In this document: piece by piece, positions 9,322 to 17,499 of the stretch
How positions within the stretch are numbered: position 1 is the first letter of the stretch
How the letters are laid out: each line of letters starts with the position of its first letter
Source: Streptomyces misionensis
GTDB taxonomy: Bacteria; Actinomycetota; Actinomycetes; Streptomycetales; Streptomycetaceae
Length of the DNA: 32,353 bases
Reading direction: 5' to 3'
NCBI RefSeq assembly: GCF_007896895.1
Contig: NZ_VOGW01000035.1
Coordinates: 71,110-103,462, forward strand
Notes under the pieces: model-generated
Told to the model about the DNA's origin: nothing
The model's input: only the letters and a program-made list of their open reading frames with translations
Databases searched by the model: none
Program-made: the position numbers and the translations under genes

Positions 9322-9350
9322 TTCACCGGCCGGTCGCCCCGCCCGGTGAA
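9322..9350 (-). terminator. Hairpin after the CE4 deacetylase gene
   Basis: Arms TTCACCGG (9322-9329) and CCGGTGAA (9343-9350) enclose 13 bases. The structure begins 7 bases after the deacetylase stop on the minus strand. It is a plausible factor-independent terminator without a U-tract. Confidence 0.5.
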
Positions 9351-9357
9351 GTCCCGT

Positions 9358-10113
9358 TCAGCGCACCGGGAAACCGAAGGCGTACCCCTGCTGCTTCAGC
9401 CAGGGCAGCAGGACCCGCAGCGCGGCCACGGTCTGGGAGCGGTCGCCGCCCGCGTCGTGGAAGAGCAGGGTGGGACCGTTGGCCAGCTCGCTCTTGACGG
9501 TGCTGACGATGGCGTCGGTCCCCGGCCGCTCGAAGTCCTTGGAGTCGGCGTTCCAGCCCAGCGGCCGCATCCCGTGCGAGGCCGCGAGCGTCCGGCTGTA
9601 CGGCGTGAACGCCCCGCCCGGCGCCCGGTAGTACATCGGCCGCACGCCCCCGGACGCCTCGGTGATCTGCTTCTCGGCGTCCAGGATCTGCTGCGACTGG
9701 TACGCCTCGGACTTGTGGTCCATCCCGGTGTCGTGCGAGACCGTGTGGTCGCACAGCCGGTGCCCGGCCGCCACGACCTGCTTGACCATCTCCGGGTGCG
9801 CCTGCGCCTGCGGGCCGACCATGCAGAACGTCGCCTTCACGCCGTTCTCCCGCAGCACCTGGAGCACCTGCGGGGTCCAGGTCGGGTCGGGGCCGTCGTC
9901 GATGGTGATGTTGACGGCGTGCGCGCCCGCGTCGGAGGAGTGGGCGATGACGGGGGAGACCGCCACCGTCTTCGGCGCGGTGCGGTGCGCCGGGGCGCTC
10001 GTGGTCTGGCCCGCCTGCGCGGTCCACACCGAGGCGGCGGCCGTCACCGCCGTGACCCCGACCGCCGCTCCGATCACCCGGCCGTACCAACCCCGCCCCG
10101 CGTGCCGCGCCAT
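9358..10113 (-). CDS. Secreted polysaccharide deacetylase (CE4/NodB family)
   Basis: This 251-residue exported enzyme is predicted to remove acetyl groups from chitin oligomers, peptidoglycan or a similar glycan. All NodB motifs are readable: ITIDDGPD (catalytic base and first metal ligand), HTVSHDTGMDH (two metal-binding His), RAPGGAFTPYS, GWNADSKDF and LLFHDAGG. An N-terminal hydrophobic segment (IGAAVGVTAVTAAASVWTAQA) directs export. The frame opens at ATG 10155, but the ATG at 10113 has GGGGGCGG in front and puts the signal closer to the N-terminus. It is divergent from the YaaH-like gene. Confidence 0.9.
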   Translation of the reverse strand: MARHAGRGWYGRVIGAAVGVTAVTAAASVWTAQAGQTTSAPAHRTAPKTVAVSPVIAHSSDAGAHAVNITIDDGPDPTWTPQVLQVLRENGVKATFCMVGPQAQAHPEMVKQVVAAGHRLCDHTVSHDTGMDHKSEAYQSQQILDAEKQITEASGGVRPMYYRAPGGAFTPYSRTLAASHGMRPLGWNADSKDFERPGTDAIVSTVKSELANGPTLLFHDAGGDRSQTVAALRVLLPWLKQQGYAFGFPVR

Positions 10114-10326
10114 GTCCGCCCCCAGCTTTCTCGCCGTGTCCGATTCCCTGTGCATCTGGCAGGACGGCCGTCAGGAGGCGGGGGATCCCGCTGTTACCGA
10201 TCAAGGACAATTCCGGGTCGGCCCCGCGACAGAACCCCGGCGCGGTCCCCGGTGCGGAGGGGAGGCGCCCCGGCCCGGAGCGGGTACTCCGTGCGTACAC
10301 GCCCGGCACGAGGCCCGAGGGACGGG

Positions 10327-11046
10327 GTGATCCGGATGCCGCCACCAGCAGCGGGAACATACGACGAGGCAGGCGGGCCGCCCCGGCCCGAGGCCCTGAC
10401 ACGGATCATGCTCAGGCCGCTCGCCAGCAGCCTGCCGCTGGGCTTCTTCGCCTTCGGCACCGGCAGCATCCTGCTGTCCGCGCAGCAGCTGCACTGGGCG
10501 CCGCTCGCCCAGACACCGGCGCTCATGCTGCTGACCCTGGTCTTCGTGGTGCCGCTGGAGCTGCTCGCCGGCGTCTTCGCCTTCCTCGCCCGTGACGGCG
10601 GCGCGGCCTGCGCCCTGTGCGTGCTGGGCGCCACCTGGGCGGGCACCTCGCTGGTCACCCTGCTCGGGCCGCCGGGTCAGCGCAGTGCGAGCCTCGCGGT
10701 GTTCGAACTCAGCGTGGTCCCGCTGATGCTGCTGCTCTTCCTCGCCTCGCTCCCCGGCAAGCCGCTGTTCGGGGTACTCCTGCTGATCGGCGCGAGCCGC
10801 TTCGCGCTGACCGGCGTCCTCCAGGCCGGCGCCGGGCCCGGCGTGGAGACCGCGGCCGGCTGGCTCGGCGTCCTCCTCGCCGCTTTCGCCCTGTACGGCG
10901 GCTTCGCGCTGCTCCTGGAGGACACCACCCAGCGCACCGTCCTGCCCCTCGGCCGCCGCGGCAGGGCCCGCACCTCCCTCCAGGGCGACCTCGGCCACCA
11001 GCTGGAGCAGGCGGAGCGGGAGGCGGGGATACGACGGCAGCTGTGA
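10327..11046 (+). CDS. GPR1/FUN34/YaaH-like membrane transporter
   Basis: This integral membrane protein of about 239 residues has six hydrophobic helices. The segment SLPLGFFAFGTGSILLSAQQ resembles the PLGLxGF signature region of the acetate/succinate YaaH (SatP) family, and the last helix ends in ALYGGFALLLEDTTQRTVLPLG, as in actinobacterial members. Transport of acetate or small carboxylates is inferred from the family. GTG 10327 with GAGGGA at 10317-10322 is chosen; ATG 10336 is an alternative. The cytoplasmic tail (GHQLEQAEREAGIRRQL) is charged. It is convergent with the beta-helix gene across a strong hairpin. Confidence 0.65.
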   Translation: MIRMPPPAAGTYDEAGGPPRPEALTRIMLRPLASSLPLGFFAFGTGSILLSAQQLHWAPLAQTPALMLLTLVFVVPLELLAGVFAFLARDGGAACALCVLGATWAGTSLVTLLGPPGQRSASLAVFELSVVPLMLLLFLASLPGKPLFGVLLLIGASRFALTGVLQAGAGPGVETAAGWLGVLLAAFALYGGFALLLEDTTQRTVLPLGRRGRARTSLQGDLGHQLEQAEREAGIRRQL

Positions 11047-11056
11047 CCCGGCAGCC

Positions 11057-11097
11057 GTGCGACCGGGCGGCCCCCGGAGGCAGCCGCCCGGTCGCAC
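11057..11097. terminator. Bidirectional hairpin terminator between convergent genes
   Basis: The 15-base arms GTGCGACCGGGCGGC (11057-11071) and their exact complement (11083-11097) enclose an 11-base loop, with further imperfect pairing outside. It lies between the stop codons of the converging YaaH-like and beta-helix genes and can serve both. Confidence 0.85.
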
Positions 11098-11112
11098 CGC
11101 CTGCCGGACGGG

Positions 11113-12942
11113 TCAGACCACGCCGACGCCGTTCGAGTACGCCTTCATGTCGTAGGTGCCGAAACCGTTCTCGACGGGATCGCCCGTGTCGTTGACGCAG
11201 TGCAGGATGCCGCCGCCGCCCGCGCCGTTGAGGCAGACGGTCATCAGCGAGGTGAGGACGACGCCCGGGGTGTCGGGGACCTCGTAGGCGCGGTCGGTGT
11301 AGATGTCGGCGTTCAGATTGAAGAAGGCGTAGCTGCCCAGGCCCCACGCGTGGTGCTCGGTGACGTGGTCGCCGACCTTGTAGGCGGCGAAGCCCTTGGT
11401 GGTGCCGTGCCTCCAGGCCGACTGCGCCGGGACGTCGTAGGGGTGCTCGTTCTGGAAGAAGTAGGTGCGGCCCTGGTCGCCGTTCCAGAGCACCTCGTAG
11501 TTCTGGTGGTGCTCGACGAACAGGCCGTAGGTGGTGACCCGGTCGCCGTTGACGAGGAAGCCGACGCCCGCGGGGTTGACCGACCAGCCGACCGTGCCGT
11601 CGAGGCCGTGGTCGGCGCGCCAGGCCCACACGTGGTCCACGAGCACGTCGTTGCTGTCGATCCGGATGCTGACCTCGGTGCCGCCGGGGACGGCGCCGCC
11701 GATGCGCGGGAAGACGTCGAAGAGCGCGGTGGGCCGGTTCGCGTGGTTCTTGCGGGTGCGCCCGTCGCCGACGCGCAGCAGCACGGGGGAGTGGGCGGAG
11801 GCGGCCTCCAGGATCACGCCGGCCACGGAGACGTCACCGACGTCGCCGACCTCGATCAGGGAGTTGCCCCGGACGGCCTGCAGGGTGGCCAGACCGAGGC
11901 CGAGGACGACGGTGCCGGGCCGGGACACCCGCAGCGGCGCGGACAGCGGGTAGACGCCCGGGGTGAGCAGGAGGTGCTTGCCGCCGGCGAGCGCCGCGTT
12001 GATGCTCGCGGCGGACTCGCCCGGCCGCGCGACGTGGAACCCGGTCAGCGGGATGCTGTGGCCGGCGGCCGGCCCGCCGGCCCAGGAGGTGCCGGTGCTG
12101 TCGCGGCGCAGCGCGGGCACGAAGACGTGGTATGCCCCGTGCCGGTCCACGGTCAGGAACGGCTTCTCGCGGATCACCGGGGTGCGGTCCACGGTGGTGT
12201 AGGGCGGGGTCGGGAAGGACGTGGCGGGTGCGCCCTGGACGCCGACGAAGACCATGTTCCAGTTGGCGCCGGTCCAGCCGCCGATGGTGTCGTTGCGCGA
12301 CAGCCACTGCTGCTGGGAGCCCGAGTCGATCCGGCCGTCCACCACGCTGTCGGCCAGGAAACCGCCGCTGGACCACCCGTTGCCGGGCGGACTCGGCATC
12401 AGGATCATGTCGCCCTTGACGTGCACGCGGCGCATCGGTCCGGCCTGGGCGACGGCCCAGCGGTCCAGGCCGTCGGGCGGCACGATGGTCAGGTTCTCGG
12501 CGGCCCGCCAGAAGTCCTGGGTGCCGTTGCCGTCGAACCACTGGGCGTCCACGGTGACATGACCGTGGATCACGACGTCCTCGGGGCTGTCGCCGAGCCC
12601 CAGGACATGGGTGTAGAAGCCGACGTTGACCTCGACGTGGTACGTGCCCGGCTTGAACGCGAGGGCGTACCGCTCGGTGCCGAACTGGTTGGACTGCTGG
12701 ACGGCGAACACGGCGTCGATCCGCGCCTGGATCGCCGCGTCGCCCATCGACGGGTCGAAGGCCAGGACGTTCGGGCCCAGACCGGCCGTCCCGTGGCCGG
12801 CGGCGCCGGGGCCGTCCGGGCCGGTGGCGGGGGCGGCGGACGAGGCGAAGGCGGATCCTGCGGCCGTGCCGGCCAGCGGCACGGCGGCGACAGCCGCCGC
12901 GGCCCCGCGGAGCACGGCACGGCGAGAGGGAATCACGGACAC
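11113..12942 (-). CDS. Secreted tandem beta-helix protein, GH55-like (possible exo-beta-1,3-glucanase)
   Basis: This 609-residue exported protein has a Tat-type signal SRRAVLRGAAAAVAAVPLAG. Two right-handed beta-helix starts are visible: FKPGTYHVEV near residue 100 and LLLTPGVYPLSAPL near residue 330, each followed by VLGLG. Two consecutive beta-helices are the architecture of GH55 beta-1,3-glucanases, and relatives in Streptomyces share NQFGTERYAL and PMRRVHV segments. Some databases label this family 'adenylyl cyclase', which the architecture does not support. ATG 12942 gives the signal peptide directly. The LacI-type palindrome at 12996-13007 suggests sugar control. Hydrolase activity is inferred; catalytic residues were not identified. 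Confidence 0.65.
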   Translation of the reverse strand: MSVIPSRRAVLRGAAAAVAAVPLAGTAAGSAFASSAAPATGPDGPGAAGHGTAGLGPNVLAFDPSMGDAAIQARIDAVFAVQQSNQFGTERYALAFKPGTYHVEVNVGFYTHVLGLGDSPEDVVIHGHVTVDAQWFDGNGTQDFWRAAENLTIVPPDGLDRWAVAQAGPMRRVHVKGDMILMPSPPGNGWSSGGFLADSVVDGRIDSGSQQQWLSRNDTIGGWTGANWNMVFVGVQGAPATSFPTPPYTTVDRTPVIREKPFLTVDRHGAYHVFVPALRRDSTGTSWAGGPAAGHSIPLTGFHVARPGESAASINAALAGGKHLLLTPGVYPLSAPLRVSRPGTVVLGLGLATLQAVRGNSLIEVGDVGDVSVAGVILEAASAHSPVLLRVGDGRTRKNHANRPTALFDVFPRIGGAVPGGTEVSIRIDSNDVLVDHVWAWRADHGLDGTVGWSVNPAGVGFLVNGDRVTTYGLFVEHHQNYEVLWNGDQGRTYFFQNEHPYDVPAQSAWRHGTTKGFAAYKVGDHVTEHHAWGLGSYAFFNLNADIYTDRAYEVPDTPGVVLTSLMTVCLNGAGGGGILHCVNDTGDPVENGFGTYDMKAYSNGVGVV

Positions 12943-12995
12943 GGCTCTCCCTGAACGTGGTGGGCAAACGGACCGCGGCTGGTCCCCAACCGCGA

Positions 12996-13007
12996 GAGAG
13001 CGCTCTC
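12996..13007. promoter_or_regulatory. LacI/CebR-like palindromic operator
   Basis: GAGAGCGCTCTC is a perfect 12-base palindrome, 53 bases upstream of the beta-helix gene. It has the GAGCGCTC core of LacI-family sites in actinomycetes; the cellulose regulators CebR/CelR bind TGGGAGCGCTCCCA. No LacI regulator is encoded in the window, so the cognate protein is unknown. Confidence 0.65.
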
Positions 13008-13545
13008 AGCCACGGAGTGAATCATCGCCGGTATGCAGCGTCAATAACTCTGCCGCCACCGGCAACGGGCCGTCCCGCGCGCCTGGTTGCCGCACGGACG
13101 GCGGCCCCGCCGCGGACGCGGGAGGCGGGCGCCACCGTCTCAGGCCCCGCCGCTCACTCCCCGGAGAGCACTGCCCGTGCGATCGCCGCGACCGCCCTGC
13201 TCGGCGACCGGACCGGTGCGGTGCCGCGGCGGTGCGGGCGAGCATGAAGGAGCCCTCCGGAGGGCGATGACCGAGGCGGCCGTCTCACGGACGGCGGGGC
13301 CGGGGACGCCGCCCTCGGCGTGGTCGCGCCGAGTCGGCCGGTCCTTCGTCCTTTGTCTCGACGAGTCGGTCCGGACCGAGGTGACCCGGGCACCGCGCGC
13401 GGACTTCCGGTGCTCGTGCCGGTGCTCCCGATCGGCGGACACCGGCGGCCCGTGCGCCCGCGCGCCGGCCTCTCCGCGCACGGCGTCGCCCGTCCGTCCG
13501 CCGGTACGTTCCTCCGCTCCACCCGCAAGGACCGCTACCGTCGCA

Positions 13546-13746
13546 CGGCCTTTCTCCTTCACTCGCCTGGTCCTCGCCTGGGGCGCCGAGGACCGCATGA
13601 TGCCGCCGGCCACCGGCCGCCGCCTGGCCGGGCTGCTCCCGGACAGCCGCTACGCGGAGATCCCCGGCGCCCGCACCCTCGTCCCCCTGGACGACCCCGC
13701 CGCCTTCGCCGACGAGATCCGCCGGTTCGTCAGGGGGCACTCCTTG
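13546..13746 (+). pseudogene. C-terminal remnant of an alpha/beta hydrolase
   Basis: About 65 codons read RLVLAWGAEDRMMPPATGRR, then LAGLLPDSRYAEIPGARTLV and PAAFADEIRRFVRG. This is the typical end of an actinobacterial alpha/beta hydrolase, with the acid Asp in GAEDR; the usual catalytic His region is replaced by GARTLV. No frame upstream (13010-13545) contains the nucleophile or oxyanion parts of such an enzyme, and the frame has no stop at the expected end but runs into the 3' end of the convergent acetyltransferase gene. It is read as a decayed, 5'-truncated gene. The 530 bases upstream hold nothing else I can recognise. Confidence 0.6.
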
Positions 13747-13771
13747 CCGGGGGAGGGCGGCGGGCGACCCG

Positions 13772-14557
13772 TCACCCTTCGAGCGTCAGATACAGGCGGC
13801 GTCCGCCGGGCCGGAAGCCCACGCGTTCGTACACGCGGCGCGAGCCCTCGCCCGAGTACTCCAGCCACACCGACCGGGCGCCGCGGGCGAACTGCGCCTC
13901 GGCGAGGCCGGCGGTGACCGCCGCGGCGATGCCCCGGCCGCGGTACGCGGGCAGGGTTCCGACGCCCGCCAGCTCCGCGGTGCCCTCGGCGGGCGCCGAA
14001 CACAGGGCGCCGCCCGCGCAGTCGCCGTTCTCGGCGCGGACGAAGCGGACGGCTCCGCCGCCCTCGGCGGTGCGCCGCAGCCGGGCCGCTCCCTCCGGGG
14101 ACGGCGCCCATTCGCCGCCGAAGGCCGCCGCCAGCGCGGTGTCGATCGCGACGTAGTCCGCCTCGGTGACCGGTGCCTCCACCCGCACCGGGAGCCGCGG
14201 CCCCGGACCCGGCGCCGGCTCGGGCGAGGAGCGCGGGACGGAGAGCGTCGCGGGGGTGCAGACCAGGTACTCGTGCTCCGCCTCGGTGCCGAAACCCGCG
14301 CGGCGGAGCGCGGACTCCACGCCCGGGGCGGCCTCGGGCGCGAATTCGAGGCGGGGCTTGAGTCCGCGGGCACGGAACGCGGCGATCAGCTCGGTCACGT
14401 CCCGGGCGGACGGCTCGGCACCGGGGACGGGGGTGGCGTAGTTGACGTACGGGCTGGTCGTGGCCGGGTCGAACCCGACGACGAAGGGGCCGACCCGGTG
14501 GGCCGCGGGGCGGCGCAGCAGGTGGGCGACGGCAAAGCTCTGGACATCGGTGTGCAC
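13772..14557 (-). CDS. GNAT family N-acetyltransferase
   Basis: This predicted acetyl-CoA-dependent acetyltransferase has about 261 residues. The C-terminal GNAT domain shows AELAGVGTLPAYRGRGIAAA, containing the RGRGIA acetyl-CoA pyrophosphate loop, and ends with SRRVYERVGFRPGGRRLYL. The N-terminal 120 residues resemble a degenerate second GNAT half (ELIAAFRARGLKPRLEF). The frame opens at 14716, but its first 50 residues are low-complexity Arg/Pro. GTG 14557 (VHTDVQSFAVAHLL) with GAGG upstream is the natural start. The substrate is unknown. The 3' end abuts the hydrolase remnant on the other strand. Confidence 0.82.
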   Translation of the reverse strand: MHTDVQSFAVAHLLRRPAAHRVGPFVVGFDPATTSPYVNYATPVPGAEPSARDVTELIAAFRARGLKPRLEFAPEAAPGVESALRRAGFGTEAEHEYLVCTPATLSVPRSSPEPAPGPGPRLPVRVEAPVTEADYVAIDTALAAAFGGEWAPSPEGAARLRRTAEGGGAVRFVRAENGDCAGGALCSAPAEGTAELAGVGTLPAYRGRGIAAAVTAGLAEAQFARGARSVWLEYSGEGSRRVYERVGFRPGGRRLYLTLEG

Positions 14558-14872
14558 GGTGGGAAGGACCTCACGATGAAGGCGGCCCGGAACCCTCGGC
14601 GGCGGATCAAGGCCGCGGGGTCCGGATGGCCGGACAGACGGGTGAACGCCTCGGTGAGCGAGGCGGCGGTGTGGACACCGCGTTGTCGGGCCGCCGTGAG
14701 AAGAGGCGAACGACACGGGAGCGCGCTGCCGCCCGGGCAGGGCTCAGTGCCGACGGCGGCCGCTGCGGGACGCCGTGACCATGGACCTCAGTCCTTCGTG
14801 GAGAAGTGATGTGTGGGGTACCGCTGTTCGAGCTGAGGGGATCTTGCCATCCCCCGGCGCCGCGGGCAACCC
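14558..14872. other. 315-base gap without a supported gene
   Basis: No reading frame here combines a start, a ribosome site and recognisable protein features. A minus-strand stretch near 14590-14680 reads smoothly (SLTEAFTRLSGHPDPAALIR) but has no start codon and may be a relic. The region should hold the promoter of the acetyltransferase and the end of the cupin transcript. Confidence 0.5.
14837..14854 (-). terminator. Possible short terminator after the cupin gene
   Basis: The 6-base arms GGGGAT and ATCCCC around CTTGCC lie 18 bases beyond the cupin stop codon. The stem is short, so this is a weak call. Confidence 0.3.
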
Positions 14873-15391
14873 CTATCGGTCGCCCGCCTCCTCCGCCGCC
14901 CCGGTGACGGGCTCGGTGGCATAGCGGCGCATCACCCGGGCGTCGGCCTCGGGGGTCGGCTCCTGGCCGGCGGCGATCATGTCCCGCAGGTCCCGGAAGT
15001 ACTGCACGTACAGATCGGGGGTGAACGTGCTGACCATCACGGCCGGTTCCGCGGTCGGGTTGGCGAAGGTGTGCGGGGCGCCGGGCGGGACCATCACCAT
15101 CGTGCCCGCGCCCGCGTCGTGCGTCCGGTCGCCGACCGTGAACCGCACGGTGCCGGAGACGACGTAGAAGCCCTCGTCGTGCTGGGCGTGCCGGTGCTGC
15201 GGCGGCCCCTCGCAGTGCGGCGCGAGGGTGGTCTCGGCGAGCCCGAGCCGGTGCCCGGTGGTGCTGCCGTCCTCCAGGATGCGCAGCCGGATGGTGCCCA
15301 GCACGATCGTCTCGCCCTCGTCCGGACCGACCACCGAGACGGCGGGACCGGCGGCGCTCCCCGGAGCGTCGGTGTACGACTTGTCTGTCAT
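14873..15391 (-). CDS. Cupin domain-containing protein
   Basis: This 172-residue protein has a single beta-barrel cupin domain. Motif 1 appears as PPQHRHAQHDEGFYVVSGTV, with two His and a Glu as metal ligands, and motif 2 as VPPGAPHTFANP with the third His. Such proteins can be dioxygenases, isomerases or sensors, and the sequence does not decide. ATG 15391 (MTDKSYTDAPG) is chosen over the open frame to 15544 because upstream residues are not cupin-like and GGTGGAATCGG precedes it. Confidence 0.85.
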   Translation of the reverse strand: MTDKSYTDAPGSAAGPAVSVVGPDEGETIVLGTIRLRILEDGSTTGHRLGLAETTLAPHCEGPPQHRHAQHDEGFYVVSGTVRFTVGDRTHDAGAGTMVMVPPGAPHTFANPTAEPAVMVSTFTPDLYVQYFRDLRDMIAAGQEPTPEADARVMRRYATEPVTGAAEEAGDR

Positions 15392-15705
15392 GATCCGATT
15401 CCACCGCCGGACGCCGCGGCAGTCCACCACCGAGGCGGTGGTGTCGACATCCCTTGCCGAACGAGTGAGTTGACGGCCGTGTCTCGTGGGCGTTTCAAGA
15501 ATTCCTGTCAATAAGGTTGACTCGCCGCTCGGCTGACTCCACATTACCTAGCGGTAACCCCCTGTTCGCCCACGCAACGACGGCCGACCCCACCCCCACC
15601 GCTGTGAGCCGCCGCGTCCTCGCGCACCCGCCCGCTCCGGGTTCCGCCCTGTCCGCCGCGCCGGGTCCCCACCCGGGCGGCACCTGAGAAGAGGGAGCAC
15701 GCCCC
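15392..15705. other. Intergenic region between cupin and esterase genes
   Basis: No gene is supported. A possible esterase promoter is TTGACT (15517-15522) with CACATT 17 bases later (15540-15545). The small inverted repeat TTACC-TAGC-GGTAA (15544-15557) overlaps its -10 region. A TTGACA on the minus strand (15511-15506) has no convincing -10 partner. Confidence 0.4.
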
Positions 15706-16578
15706 ATGATCAGACCTGCCCTGCGCCGTGTCGTCGCCGCGGCGTCCGCGCTCGCCGGCGCCCTGGCCCTCGGCCTCACCGCCGCCCCCGCCCAGGCCTC
15801 GACCACCCTCGACTACGCGGCCCTCGGGGACAGTTACAGCGCCGGCTCGGGCGTGCTGCCCGTCGACGCGAGCAATCTGCTCTGCATGCGCTCCACCGTG
15901 AACTACCCCCATGTCATCGCCGCCGCCACGGGCGCCCGGCTGACGGACGTCACCTGTGGCGGCGCCCAGACCAAGGACTTCACCCAGTCCCAGTACCCGG
16001 GTGTCGCGCCGCAGGTGGACGCGGTGAACGCGGACACCGACCTGGTGACCCTGACCATCGGCGGCAACGACAACAGCACCTTCCTCAACGCCATCGTGGA
16101 CTGCGGCACCGCGGGGGTGCTCGGCGCCGGCCAGGGCAGCCCCTGCAAGGACAAGTACGGCAGTTCCTTCGACGACGCCATCGACGCCAACACCTACCCG
16201 GCGCTGAAGAGCGCGCTGCTGGCCGTCAAGGCCAAGGCGCCCGGGGCCCGGGTGGCGGTGCTGGGATACCCGTGGATCGTGCCCGCCACCGCCGACCCGT
16301 CCTGCTTCCTCAAGCTCCCGATCGCCTCCGGTGACGTGCCGTACCTGCGCGCGCTCCAGGCCCACCTCAACTCCGTCGTCCAGCGCGCCGCCACGGAGAC
16401 CGGGGCCACCTTCGTGGACTTCTCCCAGGCGTCCGACGGGCACGACGCGTGCCAGGCCGCGGGCACCCGGTGGATCGAGCCGCTGCTGTTCGGGACGAAC
16501 GTCGTGCCCGTCCACCCCAACGCGCTCGGTGAGCAGCGCATGGCCGAGCGCACCATGAGCGTCCTCGGCCTCCGCTGA
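15706..16578 (+). CDS. Secreted SGNH/GDSL-type esterase or lipase
   Basis: This 290-residue extracellular esterase has a Sec signal ending near APAQA. The four SGNH blocks are visible: ALGDSYSAGSG with nucleophile Ser43, CGGAQT with the oxyanion Gly, IGGNDNS with Asn121, and VPVHPNALG with catalytic His270. Cys pairs (such as those in the CGTAG, SPCKD and PSCFLK segments) are typical of the Streptomyces secreted lipases of this type. GAGGGAG stands in front of ATG 15706. It acts on ester or lipid substrates outside the cell; specificity is not readable. It converges with the SDR gene. Confidence 0.93.
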   Translation: MIRPALRRVVAAASALAGALALGLTAAPAQASTTLDYAALGDSYSAGSGVLPVDASNLLCMRSTVNYPHVIAAATGARLTDVTCGGAQTKDFTQSQYPGVAPQVDAVNADTDLVTLTIGGNDNSTFLNAIVDCGTAGVLGAGQGSPCKDKYGSSFDDAIDANTYPALKSALLAVKAKAPGARVAVLGYPWIVPATADPSCFLKLPIASGDVPYLRALQAHLNSVVQRAATETGATFVDFSQASDGHDACQAAGTRWIEPLLFGTNVVPVHPNALGEQRMAERTMSVLGLR

Positions 16579-16611
16579 CGCGGAAGACGGCGGCCCCGGC
16601 CCGGACGCCGT

Positions 16612-17412
16612 TCAGGCCAGGGCGCCGCCGTCGACCCGCAGCACCGTGCCGGTGACGAAGGAGGACCGGTCGCTCAGCAGCCACGCCGCCGCCTCGGCCA
16701 CCTCCTCCGGGGCGGCCGCCCGGCGCAGCGGGCTGCTCGCCGTGATCCGCTCCCGGATCCCCGGCGAGTCCGCCTCCCAGGCCCGGGTCATCTCCGTCAG
16801 CGTGAAGCCCGGGGCGATCGCGTTCACGCGGATGCCCTCCGGGCCGTAGGTCGCGGCGGCCGACGCGGTCAGGCTGTTGACCGCCCGCTTCATCGCGCCG
16901 TACACGGGCAGTTCGGCGTTGGCGCGAAGGCTGCCCACCGAGGAGTTGTTGACGATGGCGCCCGCCTTGGCGGTGGCCCGGATGGCCGCGACCTCGGCGG
17001 CCATGGCCAGCCAGACACCCTTCAGGTTGACCGCGTAGATCTGGTCGAAGTCGTCCTCCGGGATGCCGTCCAGGGGGCCGGGGTGCTGGATCGTCGCACC
17101 GTTGTTGAAGGCGACGTCGAGACGGCCGTACCGGTCCACGACGCGGTCCACGGCGGCGCGCACGCTCTCCCCGTCCGCCAGGTCGCACACCACGTGGTCC
17201 GCGGTGCCGCCCGCCGCCCGGATCTCCTCGCTGACCGCCTTGAGCTGGTCCTCCGTCCGGGCCGCGAGCAGCACCCGGGCGCCCTCGCGGGCGAACAGCC
17301 GCGCCGCCGCGGCCCCGATGCCCCGCCCGGCCCCGGTGACGAAGGCGACCTTCCCGGCCAGCAGTCCGGCCGGAGCCGTCTGATATGCGGCGGTTTCCTG
17401 TGGATTGTTCAT
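16612..17412 (-). CDS. SDR family oxidoreductase
   Basis: This 266-residue short-chain dehydrogenase is predicted to use NAD(P)H. The cofactor loop is TGAGRGIG (26-33), followed by FNNGA (the NNAG position), the active-site Asn in AVNLKG, Ser158 in NNSSVGS and the YGAMK catalytic pair Tyr171/Lys175. The C-terminal VTGTVLRVDGG is typical of classical SDRs. ATG 17412 is used; the longer frame upstream runs through the divergent regulator and is spurious. It shares the operator at 17442-17470 with the MmyB-type regulator, a common actinomycete pair in which the regulator controls the SDR. The substrate is unknown. Confidence 0.93.
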   Translation of the reverse strand: MNNPQETAAYQTAPAGLLAGKVAFVTGAGRGIGAAAARLFAREGARVLLAARTEDQLKAVSEEIRAAGGTADHVVCDLADGESVRAAVDRVVDRYGRLDVAFNNGATIQHPGPLDGIPEDDFDQIYAVNLKGVWLAMAAEVAAIRATAKAGAIVNNSSVGSLRANAELPVYGAMKRAVNSLTASAAATYGPEGIRVNAIAPGFTLTEMTRAWEADSPGIRERITASSPLRRAAAPEEVAEAAAWLLSDRSSFVTGTVLRVDGGALA

Positions 17413-17441
17413 GGCATCCAGCCTGCGCCTGCCGGCGGGGC

Positions 17442-17470
17442 CGATCCAGGTACCAGGTGTACCTGGATCG
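17442..17470. promoter_or_regulatory. Perfect 12-bp-arm operator between SDR and XRE regulator genes
   Basis: Arms CGATCCAGGTAC (17442-17453) and GTACCTGGATCG (17459-17470) are exact complements around CAGGT. The site sits 30 bases from each of the divergent start codons, so bound protein could block both promoters. The adjacent XRE regulator is the obvious binder. Confidence 0.85.
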
Positions 17471-17499
17471 ACCGTCCGCGGCACCGGCACACTGGTGGG

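Noticed and set aside
13087..13917. 276-codon plus-strand frame as a full gene
   Set aside because: Only its 65-codon hydrolase tail is protein-like; the rest is low complexity, and its end overlaps the acetyltransferase gene antisense.
14662..15445. Similar GAGGCGGTGGTGTCGACA-like strings upstream of the cupin and acetyltransferase genes
   Set aside because: Matches are partial and GC-rich; no consistent position relative to promoters, so likely chance.
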